Shown: positions 24,196 to 37,318, counted from the stretch's first letter. The stretch: 64,000 nt of DNA from Chlamydoabsidia padenii (GCA_025330725.1 JAIWND010000006.1:1-64000); one strand, 5' to 3'. Notes: generated by a model not told the origin, from the letters alone. Numbers and translations are program-made.

Positions 24196-25132
24196 TATGC
24201 AATTAGGCTATTTAAACCCCGCTATTGATCCTGATTTCAATTCGATAATATACCGAAATCACTCATGTATCTGATGGTTGATTATAGTATGAACAGTCTT
24301 TTAAACAAAAATCATATAGTTATTTTTATTGACAAACGTAATTTCAGATTACTCGATTTTCAAAGGGGATAGTCCCTTCCCCCTTACGATATTGACGGTC
24401 CCTTTGATATGCATGTGTAAAGTATCCAGATATACAATCAAAGACATTCCTTATATATGTGTTACACATTAGTATAAATAGCATTTTGACGGTAAGGGAT
24501 GAATTGTATGTGCTCCTTTTTAGCCCTAGATAATGATATATCATTGTCCCGCTTGACATCTTCATAGCATGTGTGTCAATTTCGATATTCAAATACCGAT
24601 AGTTCACCTTTTCCAAAAAAAAAAGCGGAGTTTAATCATCTCGTCGATGCATGAATCACATAAAGGACGGATTTCATTCAAGTTTATTGTGTTACACTCT
24701 ATTGACGCCCGATGCTAATGTTTAAAGTAACCATAGTGTTTCTAATTGCTATTCCTATCTGATATAATTGGGATAAACAAGCATATATCAGCCAGTCAAA
24801 ACTTAATGTCAGGGGAACTGGTGCTTGAAAACCATATTTTCATATCCCGCCCATCCCAGACTTCACATAATGTATCTAGCAAAATGATATCTGATACCCA
24901 AACGCCGTCAAGTTCACTTTTATAAATCAATGAAATACATGTTATAGAGTCAATATAATAGTTTATTAGGTATTTGTATTATGCAAGGTGGGTATGTATA
25001 TCTAAGCAAGTTAAAAAAAAAAAAAGAGAAAAAGAGAGAGGATGGTATAGGCTACAGTAGATATGTAAGGGGATAGTATATATACAAAATAAACATCATT
25101 TCTATAAGAGAGTAGTAGTAATAGTAAGGGAA
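23689..25132. other. 1.4-kb convergent spacer with a decayed repeat copy
   Basis: A CCT microsatellite lies at 23743-23763, AATAAAG at 23899, and a 34-base A run at 24156-24189. TTTAAACCCCGCT (24211-24223) and TTTTCATATCCCGCCC (about 24836) are weak motif copies. At about 24700-24860 a decayed unit of the ~220-bp repeat is visible (GATGCTAATGTTTAAAGT). No gene is supported. Confidence 0.6.
24700..24860 (+). repeat. Degenerate relic of the ~220-bp repeat
   Basis: CTCTATTGACGCCCGATGCTAATG aligns with CTCCATTGTCAACGGATGCTAATG of full units, followed by TTTAAAGT, and 120 bases later by ATTTTCATATCCCGCC, matching ATTTTCAGAACCCGCC. The middle is shortened and poorly conserved. Confidence 0.5.
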
Positions 25133-28100
25133 TCAATCATTATTTCTCAGCCAATGAGAGGAGGCGGAGGATAGACCGTCATCAGAGCAAGTCCATAACC
25201 ATTCACGATCCAATGAAGAGGATGATGATTGTTTCATGGTTGTAAGATGACTCCATTCATTCAAGATCAAAGAAAGTGATGGCCAAAAGCGGTGGGTAGA
25301 TGATGTGGATATAGATTGACGGTGTTGATCAAGACGTGTCCCTCTCCTGTTGTTTCTTCTTCGAGTAAACCTTCGTGTTTTATGAGCATACAATTCCCCT
25401 GTTTGTCTGTTGTGATCCAATGTACTGACGGCAGTTGGCAAGGTCATGGTTGTCGAACGAGTAACAGTGTTAACATCATTATGTGTATCGGCTGGTAATG
25501 ATGATGACGATACCGCAGTGTTTGTGTTGTTGTTCTTGTTTTTGTTCTTATCAGTAGCCGTGAATAGAGCAGATATCCAATGCACTGGGTTGTTGATGCT
25601 GTTGTTTGTATTGTTAGATTGTTGCCCCGCTGCAGATAATATAGAATGAATCGAATTTGAAGATAAGGAGATGAATGAAGCAGGAGTCGAAGTACTGGTG
25701 GAAGGTACAAGTGATGGTGTCATAGAGCTTTTGCCGCTGATTGATGATTGATGTTTTCCCCAGACCTCTTGTTCCACACGTGTTTTGTTTTCTTCCACCT
25801 TTTTCACATATTCCACCTGTAAATGATTAATGGTGATTGATAGCTGCCCAATTTCTTGTAATAGTTCTTGTAAGAGTCGCAGCAAAGGGAAGAATTCATC
25901 CACCAAAAAAAGAGAAGAGATTGGTCGTTCGTTGGCGCACTTTATCGAATCATCTTGATCATTTTCATCAGGTGTGAGCCACAAGAATCTTGCATCCATC
26001 ATTTCCACATCAGTCACCAGGTTTTGCAGAATCAAGTTGCTCATGTTGTTGAGTTCCACAATATCAAATGCACGATGTAGTCGGCGATTCAAAGTGCGTG
26101 CATCTGTTGATCGAAGTCGTTGTAATATGGTTGTTGCTTGTTCATAAAGAGTAGAATAGGGCGTGCGTTGATTTCCCGAATTGGTGCTTGCCGAAGGTGT
26201 CAAAGTTATTTCATTTTCTACAGAAATAGGATGGTCCTTGAGTAAAGCATCTGGCTTGGTAGTTGTTGAAGAAGATAATTCCGATGGCGTATGAGTGACT
26301 GAGTAGTTTGCATTGCCAAATGAGTCAGGATCCGGCTGATGGTGATGATAATGTTGAATAGAGTCAATGTTGTGGACAGTCGATGGCGACAAACTCTCTT
26401 GTTTGTTATTATTATTATTATTATTGTTGTGGTTAAAAGTCGATAAATCAGGTGGAAGCAAATTCGGCGGTATTAATATTTCCGGAAGGTTGGTTGGAGA
26501 TATATCAGTACAGTTTTTATCGCTGCATAATCTTGAAATGACATTGTCGTGATTATCGTCCCCCGTTAAAGTAGATTTATTATCGCCTTCACATTGCTGT
26601 TGCCGTAAGTAATAATGGTAATGGTGATGTACGACAGGTGTGGATGTTGTTGCTTGTGGAGTGGGCACTTTGTTGGAGTTTTTGTTAGGTACTGAAGGAC
26701 GTGAGGAGGATGTTTTGATGCTTTCTCGTGTTGTTTTCGACCGTGGTAACCGAGCAGAAGCTGACCGATGTCTTCGTGAGTTGGTGGCTGTCTTGGTGTC
26801 ATCGCTTGAATTCCGTTTGCTAATAGATTGCCTGACTCCATCGGAATGATCCGCCAAATGATTAGAGTTACTGTTATGAGATGATTGTCCTTTTGATTTG
26901 ATGTCTTTATTGAGCCGAGTTTGATCAATTTGTTGTTTAGCTTGAAGAGCATTCATATCTTGTCGTATATCATCCAAACGAGTTGTCGTATCCAATAGTT
27001 CCGACTTGAGTCCGTTGTTTGTCGATACAAGTTCCTTGATAAAAGTGACCAATTCATCTGTACTGGCTTGTTGAATATCAGACACTGTTGGTGAGGTCAT
27101 AGAAGATAATGGCTAATCAAAATATAGTATGTCAGTAATCAGATCAACCATTGTCACATGCCTTTTTTCCATATACTTTAGTGAGCTTGATATTGGTGTT
27201 GGTACCAGATGTCCTTTTACACAAATCTTGATGAGAGTATGAGAGTGCTTCTATTACCCCATCCACAAATAAAACATGAAAGCAAGGTCAGTATCATATG
27301 ATGTATCACTCTTGTCATAGCGTATCACTACTACCACAGACTGTAAACTTACCATATCGAGTCACGAGTTTCTTGTACTTCATTTCCCAGCCGAGTTCGT
27401 TTTTCCTTGAGATCATCAGTTCTTGTTTTGTGTCTTCAAGCTAAATCATAAGTGGAGAGACAGTTAGTTATGACTTTTTTTTTCTTTATATCACATGCAG
27501 TTCACCTTTGATTGCAAATTATCTTCACGAGTATCAAATTGATGTGATTTATGTTTGAATTGTTGTAGTTTTTCCATTTCCAGTTTTGTTTCTTCAAGAT
27601 CCTTGGTCAATGCAGCACATTTGTCGTTAGTGGTTTCCAAATCAGCGATTGATTCATTCAAGATCTATATATGCAGATAAAATAAAGTACATGTGATGAG
27701 AGTCTGTTGTACTGATGCAAGTTTGATATAACTTACCTGTTCGGATTTCTCATATTGCCACATCCATTTATCCTTTTCGCGATTCAGCCTTTGCGCCAAA
27801 CGCTCCGAGTCATCCAAGGAGAGAGTCAATTCTTCATTACGGTCCTGGTACAATTTCAACTAAAAAAAAAGGGGGGGGAAGGAATCATCATAATCAGTAT
27901 CATGTTACACACATGGTGGTAGTACATCCCCCAATCCAACCCCCACACCACCAATTTCTATTACCATCATCTTACCCGATTCTTCAGATCATCCAGGTTC
28001 GCCATGTACTCTTCGTTCTTTTGCAGCAAAGACTGTCCGATTTCTTAGTATGATTCATTCAGTTTATTAGTACCATGTTTAAAACATGATCATTTGTATT

Positions 28101-28554
28101 TTAAGTTACCTGCTGCCAATTGAGTTTCCATTTCAAGCTTTTGTATTGTCTTCGTCGTCGTTTTCCATGAGTAACAGTCAGGTAGTTGACAGCAAGGGCA
28201 GTGAGTTGTTGGGCCAGTCATCTTCTTTCCTTCTTCAGTCAAAAAGGGAGTTGTGGTTGATTGTGTTTTAACATGGCATAACGGTCTTTTTGTTGCTGGT
28301 GCCATTAGTCCAAAAGATTGTCCGTCGCCATTCCCGTTTAAACCCAAATCGTTTGACTTTTCCGACGAGACCGAGTGCCTCCTACTACTGCTGTTGCTAT
28401 TGCTGGTACGATTGGGCCATTGATCTACGTGATGCTCTAAACTGGAAGGTATTGGTCCTAGTGTGTTGATGCTGCTAGTATTGGTGATGGCGTGAGGTGT
28501 TGATAATTGGCGATGAAGAGATCGAGGTTTGTTAGTTGGGTGATGTAGTGACAT
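25133..28554 (-). CDS. Large coiled-coil protein of unknown function
   Basis: One gene of about 1,050 residues across seven or so exons. Exon 1 encodes MSLHHPTNKPRSLHRQLSTP, a Ser/Asn-rich region, and a small cysteine cluster (HCPCCQLPDC). Short exons then add coiled coil: NEEYMANLDDLK, LKLYQDRNEELTLSLDDSER, EKDKWMWQYEKSEQ, ADLETTNDKCAALTKDLEET, DTKQELMISRKNELGWEMKY, SYSHQDLCKRTSGTN. The last exon (about 27112 down to 25133) starts PLSSMTSPTVSDIQQASTDE and continues LVTFIKELVSTNNGLKSELL, then basic and Asn/Ser/Thr-rich low complexity, with a structured island at TTILQRLRSTDARTLNRRLH and DIVELNNMSNLILQNLVTD. Splice joins keep the frame (for example IKLTK into PLSSM), so the two long reading frames belong to one protein. 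The family is not recognised; a cytoskeletal or septation scaffold is conceivable. Confidence 0.7.
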
Positions 28555-28824
28555 GGTGAGAAGAAGAGGAGATAACTATAGGAAAAGAAGACAAGGTTGT
28601 AGTATTATTAAAAAGGGAATATAACTATAAATAAAAGGGAAGAAGTTTTACATTGACAGGTAAAAAGGAAAGAAAAGAGTTAAAAAAGCAATGCAAGGAG
28701 TTTTTATTTACAAATTGCCCAGAAGGCCGATATCCATTTTTGTTACACCGACTGACAAACCCCGACCACTAAACAAATATACTAATAATGACCACCAGTT
28801 TTATTTACATTAAGCATAAACGCG

Positions 28825-30184
28825 CTACACGTTGGAGATATCTCTACCAAACACGGCTGTCTTTGTCCAATCAATACTGAGGTTCAACCGTGTCCGGAGA
28901 CTAACTTGTTCGCTCCAATAAACACTATTTGGAAAAGAAAGAAAAAAGTAGGGAAGATGAGTATACATGCATTTTCTTTATCTAGACGATGAGTAGACGT
29001 TCCAATGAACTTACCTTCGCCACAAATAGAGGGCCCAAAGACCACCGAGCATTTTGAACCCACCAGGTGTACCTGTATTGAATTCACCCACCGCTGTATT
29101 ACCCAAATAAGCCAAAGTACCAAAGTGATGATAGTTGAATGGATCGAGTTTGTCTTGTGCTAAAGTTGGATCTTTAGTGTACTTGACCAATGTATTGAGA
29201 CAAGAACCTAGATAAGCTCCTTGCTGAGATGCCACTTGTGCAGTCTATGATATGTAACAATAGATGCATGAGGCAACAAAAGAGAGAGAGGTAGATTAGT
29301 ATCATATCTTCTTTTTGCACAGACTGCTTTTATTCTACTTACGGCAGGCAAGTTGGTCATTTTCTTATCCACATCATGGAGCAGCGCATACATTTCATTC
29401 ATATCCAAAAGACCATTTCGGTCTTCATCATAAGCTTCGAACATATCCACCATTCTGCCTATATGTTGTCGTGTCAATGGGAATCGCCGACAGACACGAT
29501 CGACCGCATCTTCGAATTCTTCAAAAGTGAGCATACCATCATTATTCCTATTTATTTGATTTGAGAAAAAGAATAAAGTTAGTATTTGGGGGGACTTGAG
29601 ATGAACTTGCGAGTTACCTGTCAGCCATGGTGAATATTTCCTTGATCTTGTTCACCAATTTCGGAGTTTGAATACTTGCACAGTCGCCGAGTGCATAAAT
29701 TGAGTGATCAGGCACACCTTGGACACACAAGTATTCATCTGTCAAAAGTACACGTTGATGCTTTTGTGCCTCTAATTGATCTGCTAAACGCTGTGCAAAA
29801 GGTGTCATCGCTAATCAAATCATATGAGCGTAATCATATTAGTCGATTATCATCCAACCCTTTTGTTTCTCCTTACCGATACCAGTAGACCAAAGACAGA
29901 GTCCAGCATCCATTTCCATTTCATCAGGTTGTACAGATCCATCACCACCAAAAGATTTAGGACGATAGATCACCTTGTCCTTCTCTATGCGAATCACCCG
30001 AGCATTGGTCACCACATTAACGTTTTTGCGCTTGAATCGATTTTCGGCATAGTCACTGATTTCGCTGTCAAAGGTATTGAGGATATGATCTCTTGATTGG
30101 ATAATTGTTAGTGATATATCGTCGCGCATGGATTTCGGGAACTAAGAAAAAAAGGTTAATGATGTTTCACATATCGATCATAGT

Positions 30185-30226
<42 letters not shown>

Positions 30227-31423
30227 TACCCATTTGATAAAGTCTTCTTCCACCCAATCATTAACTTCAGCCGCAAATTCAATACCAGTAGGTCCACCAC
30301 CAATGATGACAAAAGAGAGAAGTTTTTTGCGTTCTTCGGGCGTGACAGTGGGTAAAGAGGCCATTTCGACGTTGGACATGAGTTTTCGGCGAACATTGAC
30401 AGCATCACGGATTGTTTTCAACTTTACAGTATGTTCCAAACCTTCCACCCCATGAGAGATACTAGTAGCACCTACTGCCACTACTAATTTGTCGTAAGGG
30501 ACGTAAAAGCGATTCTTGGTGTCGCTATTATCATCCATGTTATGCCCATTCATGTCAGCAGTTTGAATGACTTCCACCATCTTGTTTTCCAAATCCACAT
30601 CGACAGCCCTGCCTTCTAAAAAGTGTCCACCTACGCGAGCAGCTATCTTCCTGATAGGTTCCAATAATGATCTATAATAAAAGGACAATAGTGTGTAAGT
30701 TTCTTTTTTCTTTTCTTCTTCTTCTTTTTCTAAGCACCCTTACCGAAGTTCTAATGTACCAACAGTCGCACAAGGCAATAAGGGAGTAAACAAAAAGTAA
30801 TTGTTTTCACTGATCACCGTTACATTATACTTGTTCTTGTCGAGAGATTTAATCACCGAGACCGCACCCCACCCACTGCCAATGATCACCAACCGGGGTT
30901 TGTCCTTCTCCAAGGGATTGTTGTCCAATTGATCTGTTACCACAGGCAAGTTTTTTTTACCACCATTTTGAGGATGAAGAGCCAAAGGAGGGATATGCTT
31001 GTGTGCTTCGTGAATTGATTCAGTATCCAAATACTCTTTTTCTTGTCGGAGAATATAGGCTACTGTACCGATACCACCAATAGCTGTGGCGATTATACCG
31101 CGGCGAATCCATTTGGTTTTGTTGATTTTCGAGTCAGTATAATTAAGAGTGGGACCCGTTGGTGGTAATGTAGATGTTGAAGTTGATGAATTTGTTGTAT
31201 ACTGTTTTTGTTGCTTTTGTTGTGGAGTGAATGGTGATTGTTCTGCTTTTCTTCCTCGTGTTAAGGTTGCTATTCCTTTTTTACTATTTAGAATGCAATG
31301 TAAAGATCTAGAATGGGAATGTTGCTGTTGTTGTAAAGCTGAAAAAAGTAGAGAATACGACCTTGTGTATGAAGAGTGACGACTTGGCTTGTTGAGCCAA
31401 AGAGATAAACTACTACCGTTCAT
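28825..31423 (-). CDS. NDE1: External calcium-regulated type II NADH dehydrogenase (NDE), EF-hand insert
   Basis: An N-terminal mitochondrial presequence rich in Ser/Gln/Arg precedes a membrane segment (GIIATAIGGIGTVAYIL). The FAD Rossmann motif is LVIIGSGWGAVSVIK and the NADH one FVIIGGGPTGIEFAAE. YFLFTPLLPCATVGTLE and YALGDCAS are family landmarks. Between the second nucleotide domain and the C-terminal membrane anchor lie two EF-hands, ADRNNDGMLTFEEF and YDEDRNGLLDMNEM, both with Asp at position 1 and acidic residue at position 12. The end, NTAVGEFNTGTPGGFKMLGGL then ALYLWRSVYWSEQVSLRTR, is the amphipathic anchor. It oxidises cytosolic NADH and passes electrons to ubiquinone at the outer face of the inner membrane without pumping protons; the EF-hands suggest Ca2+ control, as for Neurospora NDE1. 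One intron has a 36-base T run at 30187-30222. Confidence 0.94.
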
Positions 31424-31862
31424 TATGGTGAATTCAAGTAAAAAGAGAAGCAAGGAAATAGGGTCGGGATTTTATATCAGAGCGGCGAATAAATTCAATT
31501 TTTGGACATGCATGAAAATGGCCGCTAAAGAACGAAATCGGAACAAACACTCACATACCCGGCCACCACCACACTTCAATGGTAATATGTATCATAGAAC
31601 TAAATCAATATAAGTATATATATATATATACTAGTTTTTATGTATCACTAATAAGAAATGATCAGCTTTTTCAAGATATCACAAAACGGATGGGCATAGC
31701 GGGATATCAATCTCTTAACAGACAGCCCACAAGCCACAGTCAGATGAAAATGGTTGATTTCCCCCTTCCACGTCGGGATTTGTAAATCACTGTCAGAAAA
31801 GAAAAAATAAACCAACTGAACCAAAACACTTTTTCTTTCGCTCCTTCATTCAACCATCGATA
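31424..31862. promoter_or_regulatory. Divergent promoter of NDE and mitochondrial L3, with two motif copies
   Basis: GTCGGGATTTTATA at 31463-31476, 40 bp from the NDE start, and GTCGGGATTTGTAAA at 31772-31786, 77 bp from the L3 start. Both genes are mitochondrial, so joint control is plausible but unproven. Confidence 0.55.
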
Positions 31863-32945
31863 ATGTCACTCAAATTATTCACCAACTCTTTACTGGGAAG
31901 TGTCAAATGGACAGGTCCATTACTTCCTGCTCAAAAAAAAGTAGCCGCCGCTTTCCACACCACTATCATGCAACAACAAGCTTCAACAGCCAAGACGGAC
32001 GAAACCAAGACTGTGGGCACCTGGTCTCCTAACTCTGTACGAACAGGTGTGATCGCCAAAAAGAAGGGTATGACATCAACTTGGAGTGCTGAAGGTGTAC
32101 GCATTCCTGTCACCGTATTACAAGTAAGTTGAATGTATGAAATAGCTTGTCCATGACTAATAGTTGGACCTTTTATATATATATACATTATAGTTAGAAG
32201 ACGTGATTGTGACAGACGTGCGTAACGATAGCAAACACGGCTACACTGCTTTACAAGTCGGCTGCACTCCTTTGAAAGAAAAAAGTGCGTCTAAACCTCT
32301 CAAGGAACACTTCAACAAACTTGGCGTCCCTCTGCGACAAAAACTATTGGAATTCCGTGTATCTGACGATGCTGTTTTACCTATTGGTACTAGTTTGAAG
32401 GCCAATCATTATATTGTGGGTCAATATGTGGATGTTACTGCTCCTTCGTAAGTCAAGACAATATAAGAATGGAGGGGGATAATACTGATTCACTGACCTT
32501 TATATATAACTTTTATAGGATTGGTAAAGGGTTTGCTGGTGTGATGAAACGATGGAACTTTGGTGGTATGCCTGCTTCTCACGGTCATTCCTTGTCACAT
32601 CGTTCTGGTGGTTCCACTGGTCAACGCAAGGTATGATAATAACGATTAAATGAAAATGGACCCACAGATTACTTTTTACTCACTCTATTTTTGATAATAT
32701 AGTGGCCTAGTAAAGTCTTCAAGGGCAAAAAGATGGCGGGTCGATTGGGTGGTGAAAGTGTAACAGTGCAAAGTCTGGAGGTGATCAAGGTGGATACAGA
32801 ATTAGATCTCTTATACATCAAGGGGTCTGTTCCTGGATTTGATGATCAATTTGTCAAAATTAAGGATGCTGTCAAGAAGAAGGGTGATAAACTATTCCCT
32901 AAAGATTCCACCCCTCCTCCCTTCCCTACTGCCTTCTCTCAATAG
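31863..32945 (+). CDS. MRPL9: Mitochondrial large-subunit ribosomal protein L3 (uL3m)
   Basis: Four exons (31863-32123, 32194-32447, 32519-32630, 32703-32945) encode 289 residues. A basic presequence ([18 protein letters not shown]) precedes the L3 fold: [83 protein letters not shown], the [20 protein letters not shown] loop that reaches towards the peptidyl transferase centre, and [10 protein letters not shown]. The yeast counterpart is named MRPL9; the symbol is used in that sense. The intron borders restore the frame exactly, which supports the model. Confidence 0.93.
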
Positions 32946-33918
32946 ATTATATTAGTCTCTTCTCCTCCTTTATTATGTGTCATATTATCTATAGATTTTA
33001 TCATTCTGCCCACTCTTATACATTTACATATCTCTCGAATAAAACTATCATTACTTTTTTTGTCTCCACTTTTAAAACCCAGTTGACTCTTGATTTTAAA
33101 AGAAAAATCATCCCCCCCCCTTTTTTTTTTATCACTTCTCTTCCTCCCATCACTTTCAGCATCAACCGACCTTGAAACCGGCATTGAAACTACTCACGGA
33201 TCCAACACTGAACATCCCAAGTTATGAAGAATCTTCTTTTGAATCAGGTAAGACGAAGTTATACTACTCATGATTAGCCTCATTACTCTATTAACTCGTT
33301 TGATGAACTTGACTTTTTTAATAGTATCAGTAATGGTACCAGACATGGTCTTCTATCTTTCATTGACTTGAACACAGCTGACTTGACGAAATGGAACTTG
33401 GTTCTTGTTTGGAAATAGACCCTCTCAGTAAGTCTACTGGACTGTACCGTATAAACTGACTAACTAACTTATTTAAATGATTTCATAAAACTCTCTCAAG
33501 TGACTACATGATACCTTGCAGTAACACCAACGATAAATGGATTAGGGTGCCAAATGCGACAACAACTGGTGGTGGCACTTGCATGATTCATCTGGATTAC
33601 AATTTCAATTTTGACCCTCTTGGATTGAAAAATGCTGTTGAACAAACAAGTACTGGGCTGATACAACACCAAAGGCTGATCCACGTGCCTATGATCTCGA
33701 TCAAATTAAGGTAATATGTCTCATCATGAATAATAGTAGTAGGTAGTGGGGATAAGAGGATGTTTTCATTCTCCGACCGAGTGGTATATTCCAACTCGCC
33801 CCCTCGTTGTCGTTTTATCTCTAACTCTTTCTTCTTTTATCATCATCCTTTTTTTTTTTTTTTTCTTTTTTAGTCATTCCTTTTTTTATAATATACGGGT
33901 CACTCGCAGTATGTCAGT
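32946..33918. other. Spacer with possible relic of a spliced gene
   Basis: Between 33165 and 33713 short plus-strand frames are flanked by plausible splice sites (GTAAGA at 33250, AATAG near 33324, GCAG at 33522, GTAATA at 33713). They read LKPALKLLTDPTLNIPSYEE, then GLLSFIDLNTADLTKWNLVL, then KWIRVPNATTTGGGTCMIHL and YWADTTPKADPRAYDLDQIK. Stops and frame changes separate them. I do not recognise a family; it may be a pseudogene or the far 5' part of an unknown gene. Confidence 0.3.
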
Positions 33919-36900
33919 ATGGAGAACGACAACCCAACTCTCTCCAAGGACCCTACAATAACATCCTCCTCCTCTCCTAACAACAATCAAGAAAAAACTG
34001 GCAGCTCATCTGGAAAACGGGTCAAATCTACTCATGCTTGCGACCTTTGCAAAAAGAAAAAGGTAAGAAGTAACATAAAAGACGAAGAAAAAAAGAAGTG
34101 TAAAGGCGTGTGTGGGGATGGCGGACTGATCAGTGGAGTAAAGAGGGAGACGCTTAGGCCCTTTACTTTACTCGTCAAGTTTCAGTTGGTGGGTTTGTTT
34201 GTGGTTTATTTATTTAATCTACTTTCAACTCAGCCTCTGGGTACTAAAAAAAAACAAAAACAAAATTCTCACCTCACCGTTTTATGTAATTTTTGTTAGG
34301 TTAAATGTGATGGTCAATACCCTTGTGCAAGGTGCCAAAAATCAAATCTCTCTTGTACATTCAATCAACACAAACTGAAGCGAGTGTCTTCCAGATCATA
34401 TGTCAATACACACGAGCAGCGACTACGTAATTTGGAAAAGGCTTTGGACTGTTTACAAGTTGATCCCATCATTCCTCACCAAACCTTACACCAACAGTAC
34501 AATCATCCATCAAGTGGAAGCGTGGTAGCAACACAGGCTCCAATAGGTAAACGTTTAAAGGAATCAAGGCACATGTAAAGTATACTTAACCTCTATTTGT
34601 TTGTGTTTGTGATCATGTAGAGAAATTCAACACCAGCTCGATAGGACAACCTTACTATGCCAGGGATTGGAATACACGATTGGATCGACTACCTGCTACA
34701 TTTGACAAAATGACACTACTCGACAATGAACCCAGAAGACCGGGTGCTTTTGCTTTGCCTGCCATGACCATTCATCACGACTTGCTCAACATCTACTTTA
34801 CTCATGTACAACCTTACTTTCCTATGATCCACAAGGAATCCTTCTTGCATCATCTCCACGAAGCAAGTCCTTTACTGCTGAATGGAATGTATGCCGTGGC
34901 TCATCAATGGGCTTCTATTGACTCTTCAGATTTTGGATCTGGTCATGGAACAACAAAAACACCATCAGCGACAACAGCAGGAACACCACCAGCAACAGCA
35001 AAAACGACAGCAAAAGAGACAGTTCCTCCTGGTTTGAAGTATTATCAAGATGCTATCTCTCTAGTCGAACTATATACGGATGCGCCTAGATTATCAACGA
35101 TTCAAGGACTTTTATTGATCATCAAGTACAATGAGCTGGTACAACGTCCGGGATTCTTCCATCGAACACGGTTTTACTTTGACTTGGTGGTTAAAATGTG
35201 CAAGGATCTTGGTTTACCTCGTATGCTTCCTCCTACTTGCCAAGTCCATCCTGTCTTGGCTGAACAAAGAAGGCGAATCTTTTGGGCGGCTTATATATAT
35301 GATCTTTTATTCAGGTAAAAAAGAAGAAGAAGAAGAATAGGACAAACAGAACGAATACTAACACTCCTTGTTATATGCACAGTACTGAGCTTGGTACGCC
35401 TACATTATTCACCTTGGATGAATGCACTGTGGAATTCCCGAATCTCATGGATGATGAAAGGAATGCAAGGGAACAACACGACACTGTTTTGTACTTTCAC
35501 TGGATGACTATGGTGATGAAAGCACAGGGGGCGGTTTTACACTACTTGCGATCGAAACACAACAATACTAATGATGTCTATGGTCAATTACACTCACTAC
35601 ACCAACATATGATGGGATTGCGATCGGAACTTCAACTTTGGCAAGAACCAGCACGGGGTCGGGTCAACTTTCTCTTCCTCGCCTATCACTTTACCAACAT
35701 TCTCCTGTATCGATCTGTAACTTTCGAAATCAACAACAACAACAACAACAACAACAACATTGGGGGATTATCGACATTACTGGGAATGGATCAAGATGGA
35801 CTCGGATCGTTTTTACTGGAGGAAGCGAATGCCATTGTTATTATTGTCGATCAACTTCTCAAGGACCATACTGTAGCATGCTTACATTACTCCTTCCGTG
35901 GTGTCCAACAAATCATTCACTATTTAACAGGGGCAGTGACGGTGTACCATATGTATCAAGGAAATGAAAATAACATTCGTCGTGTCAATAGCATTATACG
36001 GCAATTGATTCCTTTGACACCTGTGGTGGAAATGCAATCTATGGATCTGGTGAACAACCAGCAACAACAGAAACACACAGATCATCACATTCAGCCCGGA
36101 AATAGGGTCACCTCCTTGGTGTACAGTCCATTGTCGACATTGGAAACATCAAGTGGTGAAAACCGACATCATTCACAGCAAACTCAACGACAGCCACCAT
36201 CTTCTTCTTCATCGTCATCATCATCGTCATTTATACCATCACCATCACTGACTGTATCTCGATCACCATCACCTTTGATAACCACTGGTACACCAACTAC
36301 TCAGCAATTGAATGATCTCTCACTCGATAATCAAGCGTCATCCACATCAATTCAACATCGACATGGCACACACCAAAGTACAACACATCAACAATCTATT
36401 GTACCATCCAAACATATTCCCGATCATTCTCATCCACCTCTCCTACTAGATACCTCCACCTTATCTCTTTTATATCAACCATCATCGTCCTCTTCGGATC
36501 CGTCCTCCATCACAACAACACCTTCTTTGGTATCAGCATTGTCATCGACATCCTCATTATCCACCATAGCATCTACACCTATCGACCCTTCTGGATTATC
36601 ATCAACATCAGCACATCGATCTATACATTTACGAAGATCTCATCAACAGCTACGAAATGTATCAACCTCATCATTACCACACCGACTATCTTACTCTTCC
36701 GACCTAAGATCAAGTGGTAATTATGGATTACCACTTCATCATCATCATCACCACCACCCTTACATGACTCATACTTTAACACAATCACCCACTGCCACCA
36801 TCAGCAGCGGCAGTAACGGCAGTACCAGCAACAATAGTAACAATCACAATGCCATCACGACTTTAAATCCTGCATTACTCCAACAACAGCAGCAACATAC

Positions 36901-37318
36901 TCCTCGTCGGCATACAGTGTCTTCTGGACAATCATCTCCTTCAACATCATCCTTGCCTTCCTCACCTTTGCACCGAATGACCTTATCAGATGATCCTTGG
37001 ATTCAAGTATCACAACAGCAACAACCACAACCACAACAGAACTTACCTATACCACGACAACCATCAGTAGAGTACTACCCGTCCACCTCAAGCTCACATC
37101 AACATGACATGGATCAAAAACAACAGGATATGGATCAGAAACAACAAGAAAAGGACAATAATGGGTTAGATGATATGCATTTACTGGAGGACGATCAATC
37201 CTTGTCAAAAGTGCCATCAACGATCATTCCACTTGAAGGATCTATGATGATGGATCTTTTACAGCAACCTATTGACTCACCGTGGGATCAACAACATCAG
37301 CATTATCATCAGCAGTAA
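33919..37318 (+). CDS. Zn2Cys6 fungal transcription factor with Q/S/H-rich tail
   Basis: Four exons (33919-34062, 34300-34546, 34621-35314, 35383-37318) give 1,006 residues. The binuclear zinc cluster is split by the first intron: STHACDLCKKKK then VKCDGQYPCARCQKSNLSC, with the canonical CX2CX6CX6CX2CX6C spacing. A short linker and a coiled-coil-like helix (HEQRLRNLEKALDCLQ) follow. The middle is a fungal-specific transcription factor domain (IYFTHVQPYFPMIHKESFLH, LIIKYNELVQRPGFFHRTRF, CKDLGLPRMLPP, RRRIFWAAYIYDLLFS, ELGTPTLFTLDECTVEFPNL). The last 420 residues are Ser, Gln, His and Asn-rich low complexity, including poly-Asn, poly-Ser and H-runs, and probably form an activation region. Target pathway cannot be named; XlnR-like factors share this middle domain. 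It starts at ATG 33919, whose frame enters the zinc cluster. Confidence 0.9.
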
